Below are positions 51,292 to 60,173 of a stretch of DNA of 64,000 bases, piece by piece (position 1 is the stretch's first letter; each line of letters begins with the position of its first letter). A program made the translations under genes and the position numbers. Origin of the DNA: Martinezella lusitana (GTDB lineage Bacteria; Pseudomonadota; Alphaproteobacteria; Rhizobiales; Rhizobiaceae); contig NZ_JACHBG010000006.1 of the NCBI RefSeq assembly GCF_014207095.1, forward strand, positions 62,001-126,000, in the 5' to 3' direction. Below the pieces are notes generated by a model. That model saw only the letters and a program-made list of their open reading frames with translations, had not been told where the DNA came from and did no database searches.

Positions 51292-52302
51292 CTAGTCAGG
51301 TTGGGGTGCGGCCGTCGTTTCGCCTTCGGCGAGCTCGCAGGCAAACAGGACCGGGTCGTCGACATCAGGCACCGGTCGTTCATTCAGGAGAACCGCCACC
51401 GCCGCCGCTGCAATCTTCGGGATCGGCTGCTTCACCGTCGTCAGCCGGGGGATCGTCATGTTTGAGAGAGGAATGCCGTCGAAGCCGACGATGGAAAGCG
51501 CTGCGGGGATCGGGATGCCGAGATCATAGGCCGCCCTCATGCAGCCGATCGCCTGCTGGTCCGAACTCGCAAAAATGGCGGTCGGGCGCTCGTGGCGGGC
51601 ACGGGCGAGGAGATAGTTTCCGGCCGAACGGCCACTTTCGTAGTCGAAACCTGCCTCGGCGATCAGCGGCGGTTCTGCCAATCGTCCACCGTCGCCGGCC
51701 TGTTTCATGGCATCGAGATAACCCCTCAGGCGGTCATTGGCAGGAACGGAACCCTCCGGACCTGAAATGAAACCGATGCGGCGATGACCAAGCTTCAGCA
51801 GATAGTCGATGCCAAGTCTAACCCCGCTGCGATGATCCGAAGCAATCCCGGAATATCCGGGCATGAGGCGATCGATGACGACGATCGGTAGCCCCTTAGG
51901 TAGCTTCAGCGTATGGAAATCGTTGCTGGGAACGAGGATGATGCCATCGACTTTCCTGCTGGTCAGTTGCCCGATCCGGTCTGCCTCCTTGGCGGGATGG
52001 TCGAAGGACGTCATGACGATAATGTTGTAGCCGTGCTTGGCCGCGGCCTGTTCTGCAGATTGGACCAGTTCCGAGAAGAAGGGATTGGTCAGATCCGGAA
52101 TGACGATCCCGATGAGGCGGCTGACCTTGCTGCGCATGCTCCTTGCGGAGGGGTCGGGCATGTAACCGAGTTCTTTGATGATGCCGCTGACGCGCGCTCT
52201 CACTTCCTGTGTGACGGAAGGATGCTCATTCAAGACTCTCGAAACCGTCCCGGTAGAAACCCCTGCGAGTTTGGCGACGTCTCGAATTCCGACTTTTGGC
52301 AT
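51292..52302 (-). CDS. LacI-family transcriptional regulator
   Basis: A 336-residue repressor. N-terminal HTH GIRDVAKLAGVSTGTVSRVL (residues 5-24) and hinge region, then a periplasmic-binding-protein-like sensor with FISGPEGSVPANDRLRGYLD and FASSDQQAIGCMRAAYDLG. The ATG at 52302 is used (a GTG lies one codon earlier). It is divergent from the ribose-type importer; two copies of a LacI-type half-palindrome lie in the gap, so it probably represses that importer in the absence of its sugar. Confidence 0.9.
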   Translation of the reverse strand: MPKVGIRDVAKLAGVSTGTVSRVLNEHPSVTQEVRARVSGIIKELGYMPDPSARSMRSKVSRLIGIVIPDLTNPFFSELVQSAEQAAAKHGYNIIVMTSFDHPAKEADRIGQLTSRKVDGIILVPSNDFHTLKLPKGLPIVVIDRLMPGYSGIASDHRSGVRLGIDYLLKLGHRRIGFISGPEGSVPANDRLRGYLDAMKQAGDGGRLAEPPLIAEAGFDYESGRSAGNYLLARARHERPTAIFASSDQQAIGCMRAAYDLGIPIPAALSIVGFDGIPLSNMTIPRLTTVKQPIPKIAAAAVAVLLNERPVPDVDDPVLFACELAEGETTAAPQPD

Positions 52303-52448
52303 CACGGAAACATGTGTCCTTCATCTTCGGCAGCAAAAGATCCCTGATCCAGGCTTGCTGCCAACGGTCTCTAGCGCCTTCGTCATGGCGTCGCACTCTA
52401 AATTTGACGACCGTTGCGGCCATACAAAGAAAACAGCAAGACGTCTCG

Positions 52449-52461
52449 TGGAAACGGTTCA
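52449..52461. promoter_or_regulatory. LacI-type operator candidate, copy 1
   Basis: TGGAAACGGTTCA, identical to 52566-52578 and built like the central CG-containing LacI operators. It lies upstream of the importer promoter, closer to the regulator gene, in the 330-bp divergent spacer. Outside the two operators and the promoter, I see nothing else there. Confidence 0.6.
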
Positions 52462-52527
52462 ATAGATATAGTGCAGCATATTTCGATAATTGCAATTGCC
52501 TCCGATTTTATGGGCGTTTTCACAGCC

Positions 52528-52556
52528 TTGACAATCCTCGGAGGCATTGCTACCCA
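52528..52556 (+). promoter_or_regulatory. Predicted promoter of the LacI-controlled importer
   Basis: TTGACA (52528-52533) and a weak TACCCA (52551-52556) 17 bp apart. Transcription would start near 52563, just before the second operator. Confidence 0.45.
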
Positions 52557-52565
52557 GTAGGTGTT

Positions 52566-52578
52566 TGGAAACGGTTCA
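52566..52578. promoter_or_regulatory. LacI-type operator candidate, copy 2
   Basis: TGGAAACGGTTCA, the same 13 bases as at 52449-52461, start to start 117 bp (about 11 helical turns). It covers the start of the predicted transcript, so bound repressor would block initiation and could loop to copy 1. Confidence 0.6.
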
Positions 52579-52632
52579 TTGCCGCAGGCAACTCAGATGG
52601 AGCTGAGCTTCGGACCGTTCGGGAGGAGAGAA

Positions 52633-53619
52633 ATGTCAAATTCCAAAAAGCATGAATCTGTCTTGATCAATGCCCCGCGCCGTACGGCGCTGAAGCTCGG
52701 CCTTGCAGGCACGTTGGCGCTTGCCCTATCCTGCGGCGTCTCGCCGGCCTTTGCCGCCGGTAAGCCCAAGGTCGGTCTGATCATGAAATCCTTGTCCAAT
52801 GAGTTCTTCAAGCAGATGAAGGCCGGTGCGGACAAATATGCGGCCGAAAACAAGGACAAGTTCGACTTCAAGGCCGTCGGCATGAAGGACGAACGTGACT
52901 TTGCCTCACAGGTCGATGCCGTCGAAAACTTCGTGACGCAGAAATACGATATCATCGTTGTGGCCCCCGCAGATTCGAAGGCCATGGCTACGCCGCTTGC
53001 AAAGGCAGTGAAAGCCGGCGTCAAGGTCATCAACATCGACGTGCCGCTCGATGCGGACGCCAAGAAGGCAGCCGGTATCGATCTGGCTTTCTTCGGGCCC
53101 GACAATGCCGAGGGTGCCAAGCTCGCAGGTGACGCGCTGGCCAAGGATCTGGGTCCCGGCGCAAAGGTCGTGATTCTGGAAGGCAATCCCGAGGCCGACA
53201 ACGCCAAGGAGCGCAAGGTCGGCTTCATGGACTCCATCAAGGCCGGCAAGCTCGAGCTCCTCGATAGCAAGACGGCACATTGGGAGACCGAAGAAGCCAA
53301 TACTGTCATGACGAATTTCCTGACCAAGTATAAGGATATTCAGGGCGTCATGGCCGCAAACGACTCCATGGCTCTCGGCGTCGTCAAGGCGCTCGACGCG
53401 TCCGGCCAGAGCGGCAAGATCAAGGTCGTCGGCTTCGACAACATCCCATCCGTCAAGCCCTTGATCAAGGATGGCAAGATGCTTGCCACCGTCGAACAGT
53501 ATGGCGCGGAAATGGCGGCCATGGGCATCAAGTACGGCCTTCGCGAGTATGCAGGCGAAAAGTTCACGGGCTGGGTCAAGACGGATGTCACGCTCGTCAC
53601 CGCCAAGGACATCAAGTAG
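52633..53619 (+). CDS. Sugar-binding protein of ribose-type (CUT2) ABC importer
   Basis: A 328-residue periplasmic receptor of the RbsB type. An N-terminal signal with twin arginines (PRRTALKLGLAG) and a cleavage region near AFA-A (about residues 40-42) is followed by KPKVGLIMKSLSNEFFKQMK, IIVVAPADSKAMATPLAKAV and MAANDSMALGVVKALDASG. The ATG at 52633 has GGGAGGAGAG upstream. Sugar not identified. A stable hairpin follows the gene, probably raising the receptor level over the other subunits. Confidence 0.91.
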   Translation: MSNSKKHESVLINAPRRTALKLGLAGTLALALSCGVSPAFAAGKPKVGLIMKSLSNEFFKQMKAGADKYAAENKDKFDFKAVGMKDERDFASQVDAVENFVTQKYDIIVVAPADSKAMATPLAKAVKAGVKVINIDVPLDADAKKAAGIDLAFFGPDNAEGAKLAGDALAKDLGPGAKVVILEGNPEADNAKERKVGFMDSIKAGKLELLDSKTAHWETEEANTVMTNFLTKYKDIQGVMAANDSMALGVVKALDASGQSGKIKVVGFDNIPSVKPLIKDGKMLATVEQYGAEMAAMGIKYGLREYAGEKFTGWVKTDVTLVTAKDIK

Positions 53620-53649
53620 TCCGAGGTCTAGGCTATAAGCGCAATGGAG

Positions 53650-53670
53650 GCGCCGGTCGTTGACCGGCGC
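53650..53670 (+). terminator. Stem-loop after the sugar-binding protein gene
   Basis: GCGCCGGTC (53650-53658) and GACCGGCGC (53662-53670), perfect 9-bp stem, GTT loop, no T-run. Between receptor and ATPase genes, so a likely mRNA-stabilising or partial-termination element. Confidence 0.6.
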
Positions 53671-53794
53671 TATCCGTTACCCAACCGTCTTCCTCGCTGA
53701 ATGCCCAGGATGAGGCTCGCTTCCGAGCACCCTGCACATAGCACTCGGAGGGTTGGCCATCTCCCATTCGACATAGAACATGCATGAGGTGGAC

Positions 53795-55315
53795 GTGTCA
53801 GTCACAGATGATGACTTCATTCTGAAGCTGGAAGGAATAGGCAAACGTTTCCCGGGCGTTGTCGCGCTGAAGGACGTTTCCATACAGATTGGCCGCGGCA
53901 AGGGCCACATTTTGCTCGGCGAAAACGGCGCTGGAAAGTCCACGCTGATCAATCTTCTTGGGGGCGTATTCAAGCCGGACGACGGACAGATTCTGTTCGA
54001 TGGCGAAATCTATAGTCCGACATCTCCGCTCGAAGCGTTCAAGGCGGGCATCCGCGTCATCCATCAGGAACTGCACCCTCTTTCCAACCTTACGGTTGCT
54101 GAAAATCTGCTCTTCGAGCATATCCCGCGTCGCTATGGCCTGGTGAATTACAAAGAAATGAACAGCAGAGCGGCAGAGCTGTTGGCGGAGGTCGGGCTCG
54201 ACGTCGCGCCAACAACGCCGGCGAGCCGTCTCAGTGTTGCCCAGCTTCAGCTGCTCGAGATCGCCAAGGCGCTCTGCTATGAAAGCAAGCTTCTGGTTCT
54301 CGACGAGCCGACGGCGACCCTGACCTCCAAGGAGGTCGATCGTCTCTTCGAAATCCTGAGACGGCTGAAGGCACGTGGCGTCACGACGCTCTATATCTCG
54401 CACCGGCTGGAGGAGATTTTCGAAGTCGGCGACGATGTGACTGTGCTTCGCGACGGCCAGCAGGTGATCACCCGCCCGCTGGCAGGGCTGGGCATTCCGG
54501 AGATCGTCGAGCTCATGGTCGGCAGGACGCTCTCACATCACAACGCCTTTCGCGGTGACAGCGTCATCGCCGGTGAGGCGCTCGGTGTTTCGGGCTTGAA
54601 GGTCACGCGCAACAGCCCGGAACTGTCCTTTTCCGTTGCCAAGGGTGAAATCGTCGGTATTGCTGGCCTGGTCGGCAGCGGTCGCACCGAGGCGGTTCGC
54701 GCGATATTCGGCGCGGACGCAAAGGCCGCCGGCGAAATTCGCATCGATGGCGAGTTGGTCGAAATCAATTCGCCGAAGGATGCTGTTGCGGCCGGACTGT
54801 GCCTGGCAACCGAAGACCGCAAGATGCAGGGGCTGATGCTCGACATGAGCTGCGCCGAAAATACCACCGTAACGGATCTCGGCAAGGTTTCACGCAACGG
54901 TCTGATCAGCCGCCGGGTCGAAGACGATTATTCGCAACGCCTCGTGCGGGAGCTGCGCATAAAGACGCCGTCCATACACCAGCTGGTCAGGACATTTTCC
55001 GGCGGCAATCAGCAAAAGGTCGTCATCGCGAAATGGCTGTTCCGCGGCCCGAAGGTCTTGATCTTCGATGAGCCGACGCGGGGGATCGACGTCGGTGCAA
55101 AGGCCGAAATTTATGATCTCCTGTGGAAATTCGCCGCCGAAGAAAAGGGCGTTCTGGTCGTATCCTCCGATCTGCCGGAGCTGATCGGCATATGCCACCG
55201 CATCATCGTCTTTTCGGACGGCAAGATCGCCGGAGAGATAGCCCGGGACCAATTCGAAGAGAGCAGGATCCTCTCGCTCGCCTACAAGGAGTACAGTCGT
55301 GTCCGGCAACATTGA
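53795..55315 (+). CDS. Sugar ABC importer ATPase, RbsA/MglA type (CUT2)
   Basis: A 506-residue double-domain ATPase. The first domain has Walker A GENGAGKS and Walker B LLVLDEPTATLTSKEVDR; the second (from about residue 255) has a degenerate Walker A (GLVGSGRT) and signature FSGGNQQK, as usual in RbsA/MglA. GTG at 53795 (GAGG upstream) is preferred; an ATG at 53780 is possible. It overlaps the permease gene by 17 bp. Confidence 0.92.
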   Translation: MSVTDDDFILKLEGIGKRFPGVVALKDVSIQIGRGKGHILLGENGAGKSTLINLLGGVFKPDDGQILFDGEIYSPTSPLEAFKAGIRVIHQELHPLSNLTVAENLLFEHIPRRYGLVNYKEMNSRAAELLAEVGLDVAPTTPASRLSVAQLQLLEIAKALCYESKLLVLDEPTATLTSKEVDRLFEILRRLKARGVTTLYISHRLEEIFEVGDDVTVLRDGQQVITRPLAGLGIPEIVELMVGRTLSHHNAFRGDSVIAGEALGVSGLKVTRNSPELSFSVAKGEIVGIAGLVGSGRTEAVRAIFGADAKAAGEIRIDGELVEINSPKDAVAAGLCLATEDRKMQGLMLDMSCAENTTVTDLGKVSRNGLISRRVEDDYSQRLVRELRIKTPSIHQLVRTFSGGNQQKVVIAKWLFRGPKVLIFDEPTRGIDVGAKAEIYDLLWKFAAEEKGVLVVSSDLPELIGICHRIIVFSDGKIAGEIARDQFEESRILSLAYKEYSRVRQH

Positions 55316-56321
55316 AAGCAAAATCGAGGCGAGAGAAAGCAGCTTCTGGGACAAGCTCATTCGGATATCGATGAAGGAGGCCGGCGTCGCCATCGCGCTC
55401 GTCATCATCCTGATATTCTTCTCGGCAACGGCGCCCTATTTCGCGACGCCTGAGAATTTTCTGAAGATCTTCGTGCAGATCGCCATTAATACGGTGCTGG
55501 CCTCGGGCATGACCTTCGTCATTCTGACGGGCGGCATCGACCTCTCGGTCGGCTCGCTGCTTGCCCTTTGCACTGTTATCGGTGCGACGATCATGGTTGA
55601 TCCGCGGTTCTCTCCCTGGCAGGCGATCGTGCTCGCATCGCTCGCTTCCATGGGCGCCGGTGCCGTACTTGGCGCGGTCAATGGCTGGGTGTGCGAGAAG
55701 TGGAAGCTACCGTCCTTCATCGTCACGCTCGGCATGCTGAACGTCGCGAGCGGTCTTGCGCGTGTCGTCAGCGACAATTCAACGATCACCGGCCTGCCAC
55801 AACCATTTGTCGATTTCGGAAATCTGATCTTCTGGGGCGTATTGCCCTCGATCTTCCTCATCGCGATCGTTGTTGTGCTCATCGGCTGGTTCGTGCTGCG
55901 CTATACGGTATTCGGGCGCTTCGTCTTCGCGATCGGCACCAACGAGGAGGCGGTTCGTCTGTCGGGGCATGAACCGAAGAAGTTCAAGATTGCTGTCTTC
56001 ACGATTTCCGGCTTGACGGCAGGCATCGCAGCCATGGTCTACCTGCTTCGCCTTAACGTCGGCAGCCCCGTCGCGGGTATCGGCTACGAGCTGAATGCCA
56101 TTGCCGCAGTCATTATCGGCGGAACCAGCCTTTCGGGCGGCAAAGGGTCGATCATCGGTACGCTGGTGGGCGCCTGCATTCTGCAGGTACTGTCTACGGG
56201 GCTGCAGTTGCTCGGCGCGGACGACAATATCAAACCGATCGTCATCGGCGCTGTCATCGTGCTGGCTGTCATTCTCGACAGCTATCGTGGCCGCCTAATG
56301 CGGATACTCGAGACGCGCTGA
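55299..56321 (+). CDS. Sugar ABC importer permease, RbsC type (CUT2)
   Basis: A 340-residue permease with about ten spans. Marks: ASGMTFVILTGGIDLSVGSL (about residues 68-87), IVTLGMLNVASGLAR, and IAAVIIGGTSLSGGKGSIIG. GTG start inside the ATPase gene. Followed by a strong intrinsic terminator at 56351-56380, closing the three-gene importer operon. Confidence 0.93.
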   Translation: MSGNIESKIEARESSFWDKLIRISMKEAGVAIALVIILIFFSATAPYFATPENFLKIFVQIAINTVLASGMTFVILTGGIDLSVGSLLALCTVIGATIMVDPRFSPWQAIVLASLASMGAGAVLGAVNGWVCEKWKLPSFIVTLGMLNVASGLARVVSDNSTITGLPQPFVDFGNLIFWGVLPSIFLIAIVVVLIGWFVLRYTVFGRFVFAIGTNEEAVRLSGHEPKKFKIAVFTISGLTAGIAAMVYLLRLNVGSPVAGIGYELNAIAAVIIGGTSLSGGKGSIIGTLVGACILQVLSTGLQLLGADDNIKPIVIGAVIVLAVILDSYRGRLMRILETR

Positions 56322-56350
56322 CACGCAGTCGAACCTTGGTGGGTGAGGTG

Positions 56351-56380
56351 CGGCGCGAGGGTTGCCTCGCGCCGTTTTCG
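56351..56380 (+). terminator. Intrinsic terminator of the ribose-type importer operon
   Basis: CGGCGCGAGG (56351-56360), GTTG loop, CCTCGCGCCG (56365-56374), followed by TTTTCG. A perfect 10-bp GC-rich stem 30 bp after the permease stop, separating this operon from the FecBCD-type one. Confidence 0.85.
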
Positions 56381-56495
56381 TTGCTCCAGACATCGACCCG
56401 GAGCGTTGCGCTATTTCAGAAAACTCAAATATTTCCGGAGTTCCCGGCGTGCAATGCCGGTGGCGCGAGCCTTCGGATTTCTGCAGCAACGCGGT

Positions 56496-56519
56496 CGTTG
56501 TATACGGAAAAATATAATG
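56496..56519. promoter_or_regulatory. Molybdenum-box-like (ModE-type) site upstream of the FecBCD-type operon
   Basis: CGTTGTATA, six bases, AATATAATG: a 24-bp element with the size and form of the ModE box (about CGnTATATA-N6-TATATAnCG, from memory). It is 31 bp before the start codon of the binding-protein gene. The second copy is at 62706-62729, and both are followed by CTAG (CTAGCG here, CTAGTG there). It would be a repressor site shutting off uptake when the metal is plentiful. Confidence 0.55.
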
Positions 56520-56550
56520 CTAGCGATTGGGACTATCTCAGGAGAATCCC

Positions 56551-57615
56551 ATGCTCAGCCGTCGTCATCTGCTCTTCCTTGCGAAAATCTCTGTTCTGTT
56601 CGGCGGTCTGCTGTTTTCCGCGCCCGCCTGGGCCGATCATGTCGTGACAGACCAGATCGGCCGGCAAGTGCATATTCCCGATACGGTCAGCCGCGTCGTC
56701 ATCCTGCAGCATCAGACGCTCAACATTGCGGTCCAGCTCGATGCTATGGACAAAGTGGTTGGTGTTCTCGACGAATGGAAGAAGCAACTGGGCGCCAACT
56801 ATGTGCGGCTCGCGCCGCAGCTTCCCAAGCTGCCGATGCCGGGTGGTCTGACCAAGGTGAACATCGAGGAGCTTCTGAAGCTGAAGCCGGACGTCGTCTT
56901 CGTCACCAACTATGCACCGGCCGACATGGTGAAGCAGATCGAGGAGGCAGGGCTTCCCGTCGTCGCGATCTCACTTCTTGATGTACCGCCGGAAGAAGCA
57001 GTGAAGCTCAACCCCTCCGTCAAGGATGAGCCGGCCGCGATCGATGCAGGATTTGCGATCGGCGTGCGGTTGATTGCCGAGGTGCTCGGCCGCAAGGACA
57101 AAGGCGAGCAAATGATTGCGGTCACCAAGAAGGCACGCAAACTGATCGCCGATCGCCTTGCCGACATTCCGGAAGACAGGCGTGTACCGGTCTATATGGC
57201 CAATCCCGACCTCACCACCTACGGCCGCGGCAAATATACCGGCCTGATGATGGAGCGCGCTGGCGCTCGCAACGTCGCCAACTCGATCAGCGGCTTCAAG
57301 CAGGTGACGATGGAGGACGTGCTGAAATGGGATCCGACCGTTATCTTCGTGCAGGAACGCTACCCCACCGTTGTCGACGATATCAAGAAGTCGCCTTCCT
57401 GGCAGACCATCGATGCGGTGAAGAGTGGACGCATCTACCTGATGCCGGAATATGCCAAGGCCTGGGGCTATCCGATGCCGGAAGCCATGGCGCTCGGCGA
57501 ACTCTGGATGGCGAAGGAGCTGTATCCGGAGCGGTTCAAGGATATCGACATGCAGAAGGAAGCTGACGCCTACTATAAGGAATTCTACCGTATCGATTAT
57601 CGCGCAGCGCAATGA
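56551..57615 (+). CDS. Binding protein of FecBCD-type importer (metal/oxyanion or siderophore)
   Basis: A 354-residue receptor of the BtuF/FepB class. Twin-arginine signal SRRHLLFLAK (residues 3-12) with cleavage near AWA-D; then RQVHIPDTVSRVVILQHQTL, EELLKLKPDVVFVTNYAPAD and DPTVIFVQERYPTVVDD. The ATG at 56551 has AGGAG upstream. Family members carry ferric siderophores, heme, cobalamin, or (MolA type) molybdate and tungstate. The ModE-like site and downstream ModA-like gene favour the last, but the sequence does not settle it. Confidence 0.9.
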   Translation: MLSRRHLLFLAKISVLFGGLLFSAPAWADHVVTDQIGRQVHIPDTVSRVVILQHQTLNIAVQLDAMDKVVGVLDEWKKQLGANYVRLAPQLPKLPMPGGLTKVNIEELLKLKPDVVFVTNYAPADMVKQIEEAGLPVVAISLLDVPPEEAVKLNPSVKDEPAAIDAGFAIGVRLIAEVLGRKDKGEQMIAVTKKARKLIADRLADIPEDRRVPVYMANPDLTTYGRGKYTGLMMERAGARNVANSISGFKQVTMEDVLKWDPTVIFVQERYPTVVDDIKKSPSWQTIDAVKSGRIYLMPEYAKAWGYPMPEAMALGELWMAKELYPERFKDIDMQKEADAYYKEFYRIDYRAAQ

Positions 57616-58646
57616 GCGCTGGTGTCGCTTCCCGGCATGCGCCGCGGGTTGTCATCGCCATGCTGGCGATGCTGCTCGCAGTCGCGGCGGTGGTCTCTCT
57701 TGGAGTGGGGCGATACGATGTTCGGTTTCTGCGGGTGGTGGAAATTCTTTGGTCGCCGATTTCGGCGCCCGCAACGCCCGTAACGGCGACGGAAGCCAAT
57801 GTTGTCTTCACGGTGCGCATGCCGCGTATCCTGCTGGCGCTGCTGACGGGGGCCGGTCTTGCGTTGTCGGGGGCGACGCTGCAGGGGGTGTTCCGCAATC
57901 CCTTGGTCGGTCCACAGGTCGTCGGGGTTTCCTCCGGCGCCGCTTTTGGCGGCACGCTCGCCATCCTCTTGAGTTTTTCGCGCTATGGCCTGCTCGGCTC
58001 GGCTTTTGCATTCGGGCTGTCGGCTCTCGTCATCGTCTATGCTCTGAACGGCATCGTCGCCCGTCGCAACATCCTGGCGCTGGTGCTGGCGGGTGTCGTC
58101 GTCAGCGGCTTTTTCGGAGCGCTGGTGAGCCTCGTGCAGTATCTTGCCGATACTGAGGACAAGTTGCCGGCGATGGTCTTTTGGCTGCTTGGCAGCTTCG
58201 CCACCGCCAATTGGCAGAAATTCTCGTTGGTGGCGGGGCCGATCTTCGTCGCGGGCCTGCTTTTGCTGGGCCTGCGCTGGCGGATCAACCTGCTATCGAT
58301 TGGTGACGAGGAAGCCCGCGCCCTCGGTGTCGACGTCGAGCCATTGCGCTGGCTCACCCTGATACTCGTTTCCTGCATCGTCGCGGCGCAGGTCGCCGTC
58401 AGTGGCATCATCGGTTGGGTCGGGCTTGTCGTTCCACATATAGCACGCATGCTTGTTGGCCCGGATCATCGTGTCATGATGCCAGCCTCGTTGTTGATCG
58501 GTGGCCTCTATCTGCTTGTTATCGATACCGTTGCGAGGACTGCGACCGGTTCGGAAATTCCGCTCGGGATTCTCACCGCGCTGATCGGCACGCCTGTTTT
58601 CGCTCTTATATTGCGGCAGAGCCAAAGAGGCGCCCGTGGCTTCTGA
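57612..58646 (+). CDS. FecCD-family ABC permease
   Basis: A 344-residue permease with about ten spans: VRMPRILLALLTGAGLALSG, GATLQGVFRNPLVGPQVVGV and VSGIIGWVGLVVPHIARMLV are family signatures. Starts inside the binding-protein stop (ATGA) and overlaps the ATPase gene by 11 bp. Confidence 0.93.
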   Translation: MSAGVASRHAPRVVIAMLAMLLAVAAVVSLGVGRYDVRFLRVVEILWSPISAPATPVTATEANVVFTVRMPRILLALLTGAGLALSGATLQGVFRNPLVGPQVVGVSSGAAFGGTLAILLSFSRYGLLGSAFAFGLSALVIVYALNGIVARRNILALVLAGVVVSGFFGALVSLVQYLADTEDKLPAMVFWLLGSFATANWQKFSLVAGPIFVAGLLLLGLRWRINLLSIGDEEARALGVDVEPLRWLTLILVSCIVAAQVAVSGIIGWVGLVVPHIARMLVGPDHRVMMPASLLIGGLYLLVIDTVARTATGSEIPLGILTALIGTPVFALILRQSQRGARGF

Positions 58647-59424
58647 TCCGGCCAAGCTACAGGTATCAGGCGCAAGCCAATCCTATGACGGGAAACGGTG
58701 GCAGTTTCGCGATCTCGATTTCGCGCTCAATGCAGGCGAAATCGTTACCATCCTCGGGCCGAACGGCCGTGGAAAATCGACTTTGCTGCGCGTGCTGGCC
58801 GGGCTTCAAAAGCCGACCTCCGGGGTCATGCGGCTGAATGAGAGCACCGGTTTCGTCCCGCAGGAGTTTGCTGGCTCCTTTCCATATTCCGTGCTCGATG
58901 TTGTTTTGATGGGGCGTGCCCGTCACATTGGTCTCTTCCGCACGCCGCATCGGATCGATGTGCAGAAGGCGATGGACGCACTGGATGCCACCGGTATGGC
59001 TGGCTATGCGCAGCGCAACATCGACGCGCTTTCCGGCGGCGAGCGTCAGCTCGTCCTGATCGCCCGGGCGCTGGCCGGCGAGAACGCGGTACTGTTGCTC
59101 GATGAACCGGCTTCGGCGCTCGACCTCAAAAATCAGGATGCGGTGCTTTCGCTCCTCGCCACGCTTGCCGATCGCAAAGGATTGGCCATTGCCTTTACGA
59201 CACATCAGCCAAACCACGCCGTGGCGGTCGCTGACAAGGTCTTGCTCATGCTCGACCAGGCTGCAGCAGTTTTCGGCGCCACGGCGGAGGTCATGACCGA
59301 GGCTAACCTTGAAACGCTCTATGGCGTTCCGGTCCGCTCGGCAGTGCTTGGAAGTGGTGAGCTCATGGAGACGGCTTTCGTGCCGCTGTTCCGCCAGAGG
59401 AAATGGAAAGGAAATCGCCTGTGA
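58636..59424 (+). CDS. FecE/BtuD-type ABC ATPase
   Basis: A 262-residue single ATPase domain: Walker A GPNGRGKS (Arg in the position usually Ala or Ser), Q-loop in FVPQEF, signature LSGGERQL and Walker B AVLLLDEPASALDLKNQDA. GTG start at 58636. It overlaps the following ModA-like gene by 4 bp (GTGA). Energises the FecCD permease. Confidence 0.93.
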   Translation: MASDPAKLQVSGASQSYDGKRWQFRDLDFALNAGEIVTILGPNGRGKSTLLRVLAGLQKPTSGVMRLNESTGFVPQEFAGSFPYSVLDVVLMGRARHIGLFRTPHRIDVQKAMDALDATGMAGYAQRNIDALSGGERQLVLIARALAGENAVLLLDEPASALDLKNQDAVLSLLATLADRKGLAIAFTTHQPNHAVAVADKVLLMLDQAAAVFGATAEVMTEANLETLYGVPVRSAVLGSGELMETAFVPLFRQRKWKGNRL

Positions 59425-60152
59425 GCGACACAGTTCGGGTTCTGTCCGCCGGAAGTCTGCGTCATGCCTTCCCGGCGATCATAGAGGCCTTTGGTGAGGA
59501 GACCGGCATTGCAGTTTCGCTGACGCTCGGGCCGGCTGGGCTGCTGCGTGAGGAGATCGAGGCGGGTGCGGAATTCGATCTTTTCGCGTCGGCCAATATG
59601 GAACATCCGCACCGCCTGGCGGCGGCCGGTCTAACAGAAAATGCCGCATGTTTTGCCCGAAACAGACTGAGCGTCGTTGCCCGGGCCGATCTCGGCCTCA
59701 CGACGGAAAACTTCCTCACTATCCTGTCGAACCCAGAGGTCAGGATCGGCACATCGACGCCGGGCGATGATCCGGGCGGTGATTACGCCTTCGAGGTTTT
59801 CGATCGCATAGAGGCTCAACACCCGGGAACAGGAGAGGCGGTGAAGTCCCGGTCGCGTCAGTTGGTCGGCGGGCGCAATTCTCCCCCGACACCTCCGGGC
59901 AAGCCCAGCGGCTATTTGATCACCGACGGTGAAGTCGATCTTATGATGAGCTATTCTTCGAACGCGCGTCTGCTGGCCGCCGATCCAGCGCTCACCATTG
60001 TTGATATCCCCGACCCGTTTCAGCCGTTCATCGAGTATGGCGTGGCAATTCGAAAGGGCGCAGACAGCAGAACCGCGCACTTGCGGAATTTTCTATTCTC
60101 TCCCCGCGGGCAGTGGATTTTGAGCGAAGCTGGATTTTCTCCGATTGGCTAG
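59421..60152 (+). CDS. ModA-like substrate-binding protein without signal peptide
   Basis: A 243-residue type II periplasmic-binding-protein-fold polypeptide: VRVLSAGSLRHAFPAIIEAF near residues 5-24, then FDLFASANMEHPHRLAAAGL, as in ModA, including the Ser of AGSL and of FASANM that contact oxyanions. Translation at the GTG 59421 (AAAGGA upstream, GTGA overlap with the ATPase) leaves no signal peptide, so it should be cytosolic unless export is indirect. It may act as an intracellular molybdate/tungstate sensor or buffer. Confidence 0.8.
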   Translation: MSDTVRVLSAGSLRHAFPAIIEAFGEETGIAVSLTLGPAGLLREEIEAGAEFDLFASANMEHPHRLAAAGLTENAACFARNRLSVVARADLGLTTENFLTILSNPEVRIGTSTPGDDPGGDYAFEVFDRIEAQHPGTGEAVKSRSRQLVGGRNSPPTPPGKPSGYLITDGEVDLMMSYSSNARLLAADPALTIVDIPDPFQPFIEYGVAIRKGADSRTAHLRNFLFSPRGQWILSEAGFSPIG

Positions 60153-60173
60153 CGAATGGCACATGCGGCAAGA

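Noticed and set aside
56322..56550. Cobalamin or other riboswitch before the FecBCD-type operon
   Set aside because: The gap holds a terminator of the previous operon and only about 170 bp more; I find no B12-box-like conserved bases or large multibranched fold.
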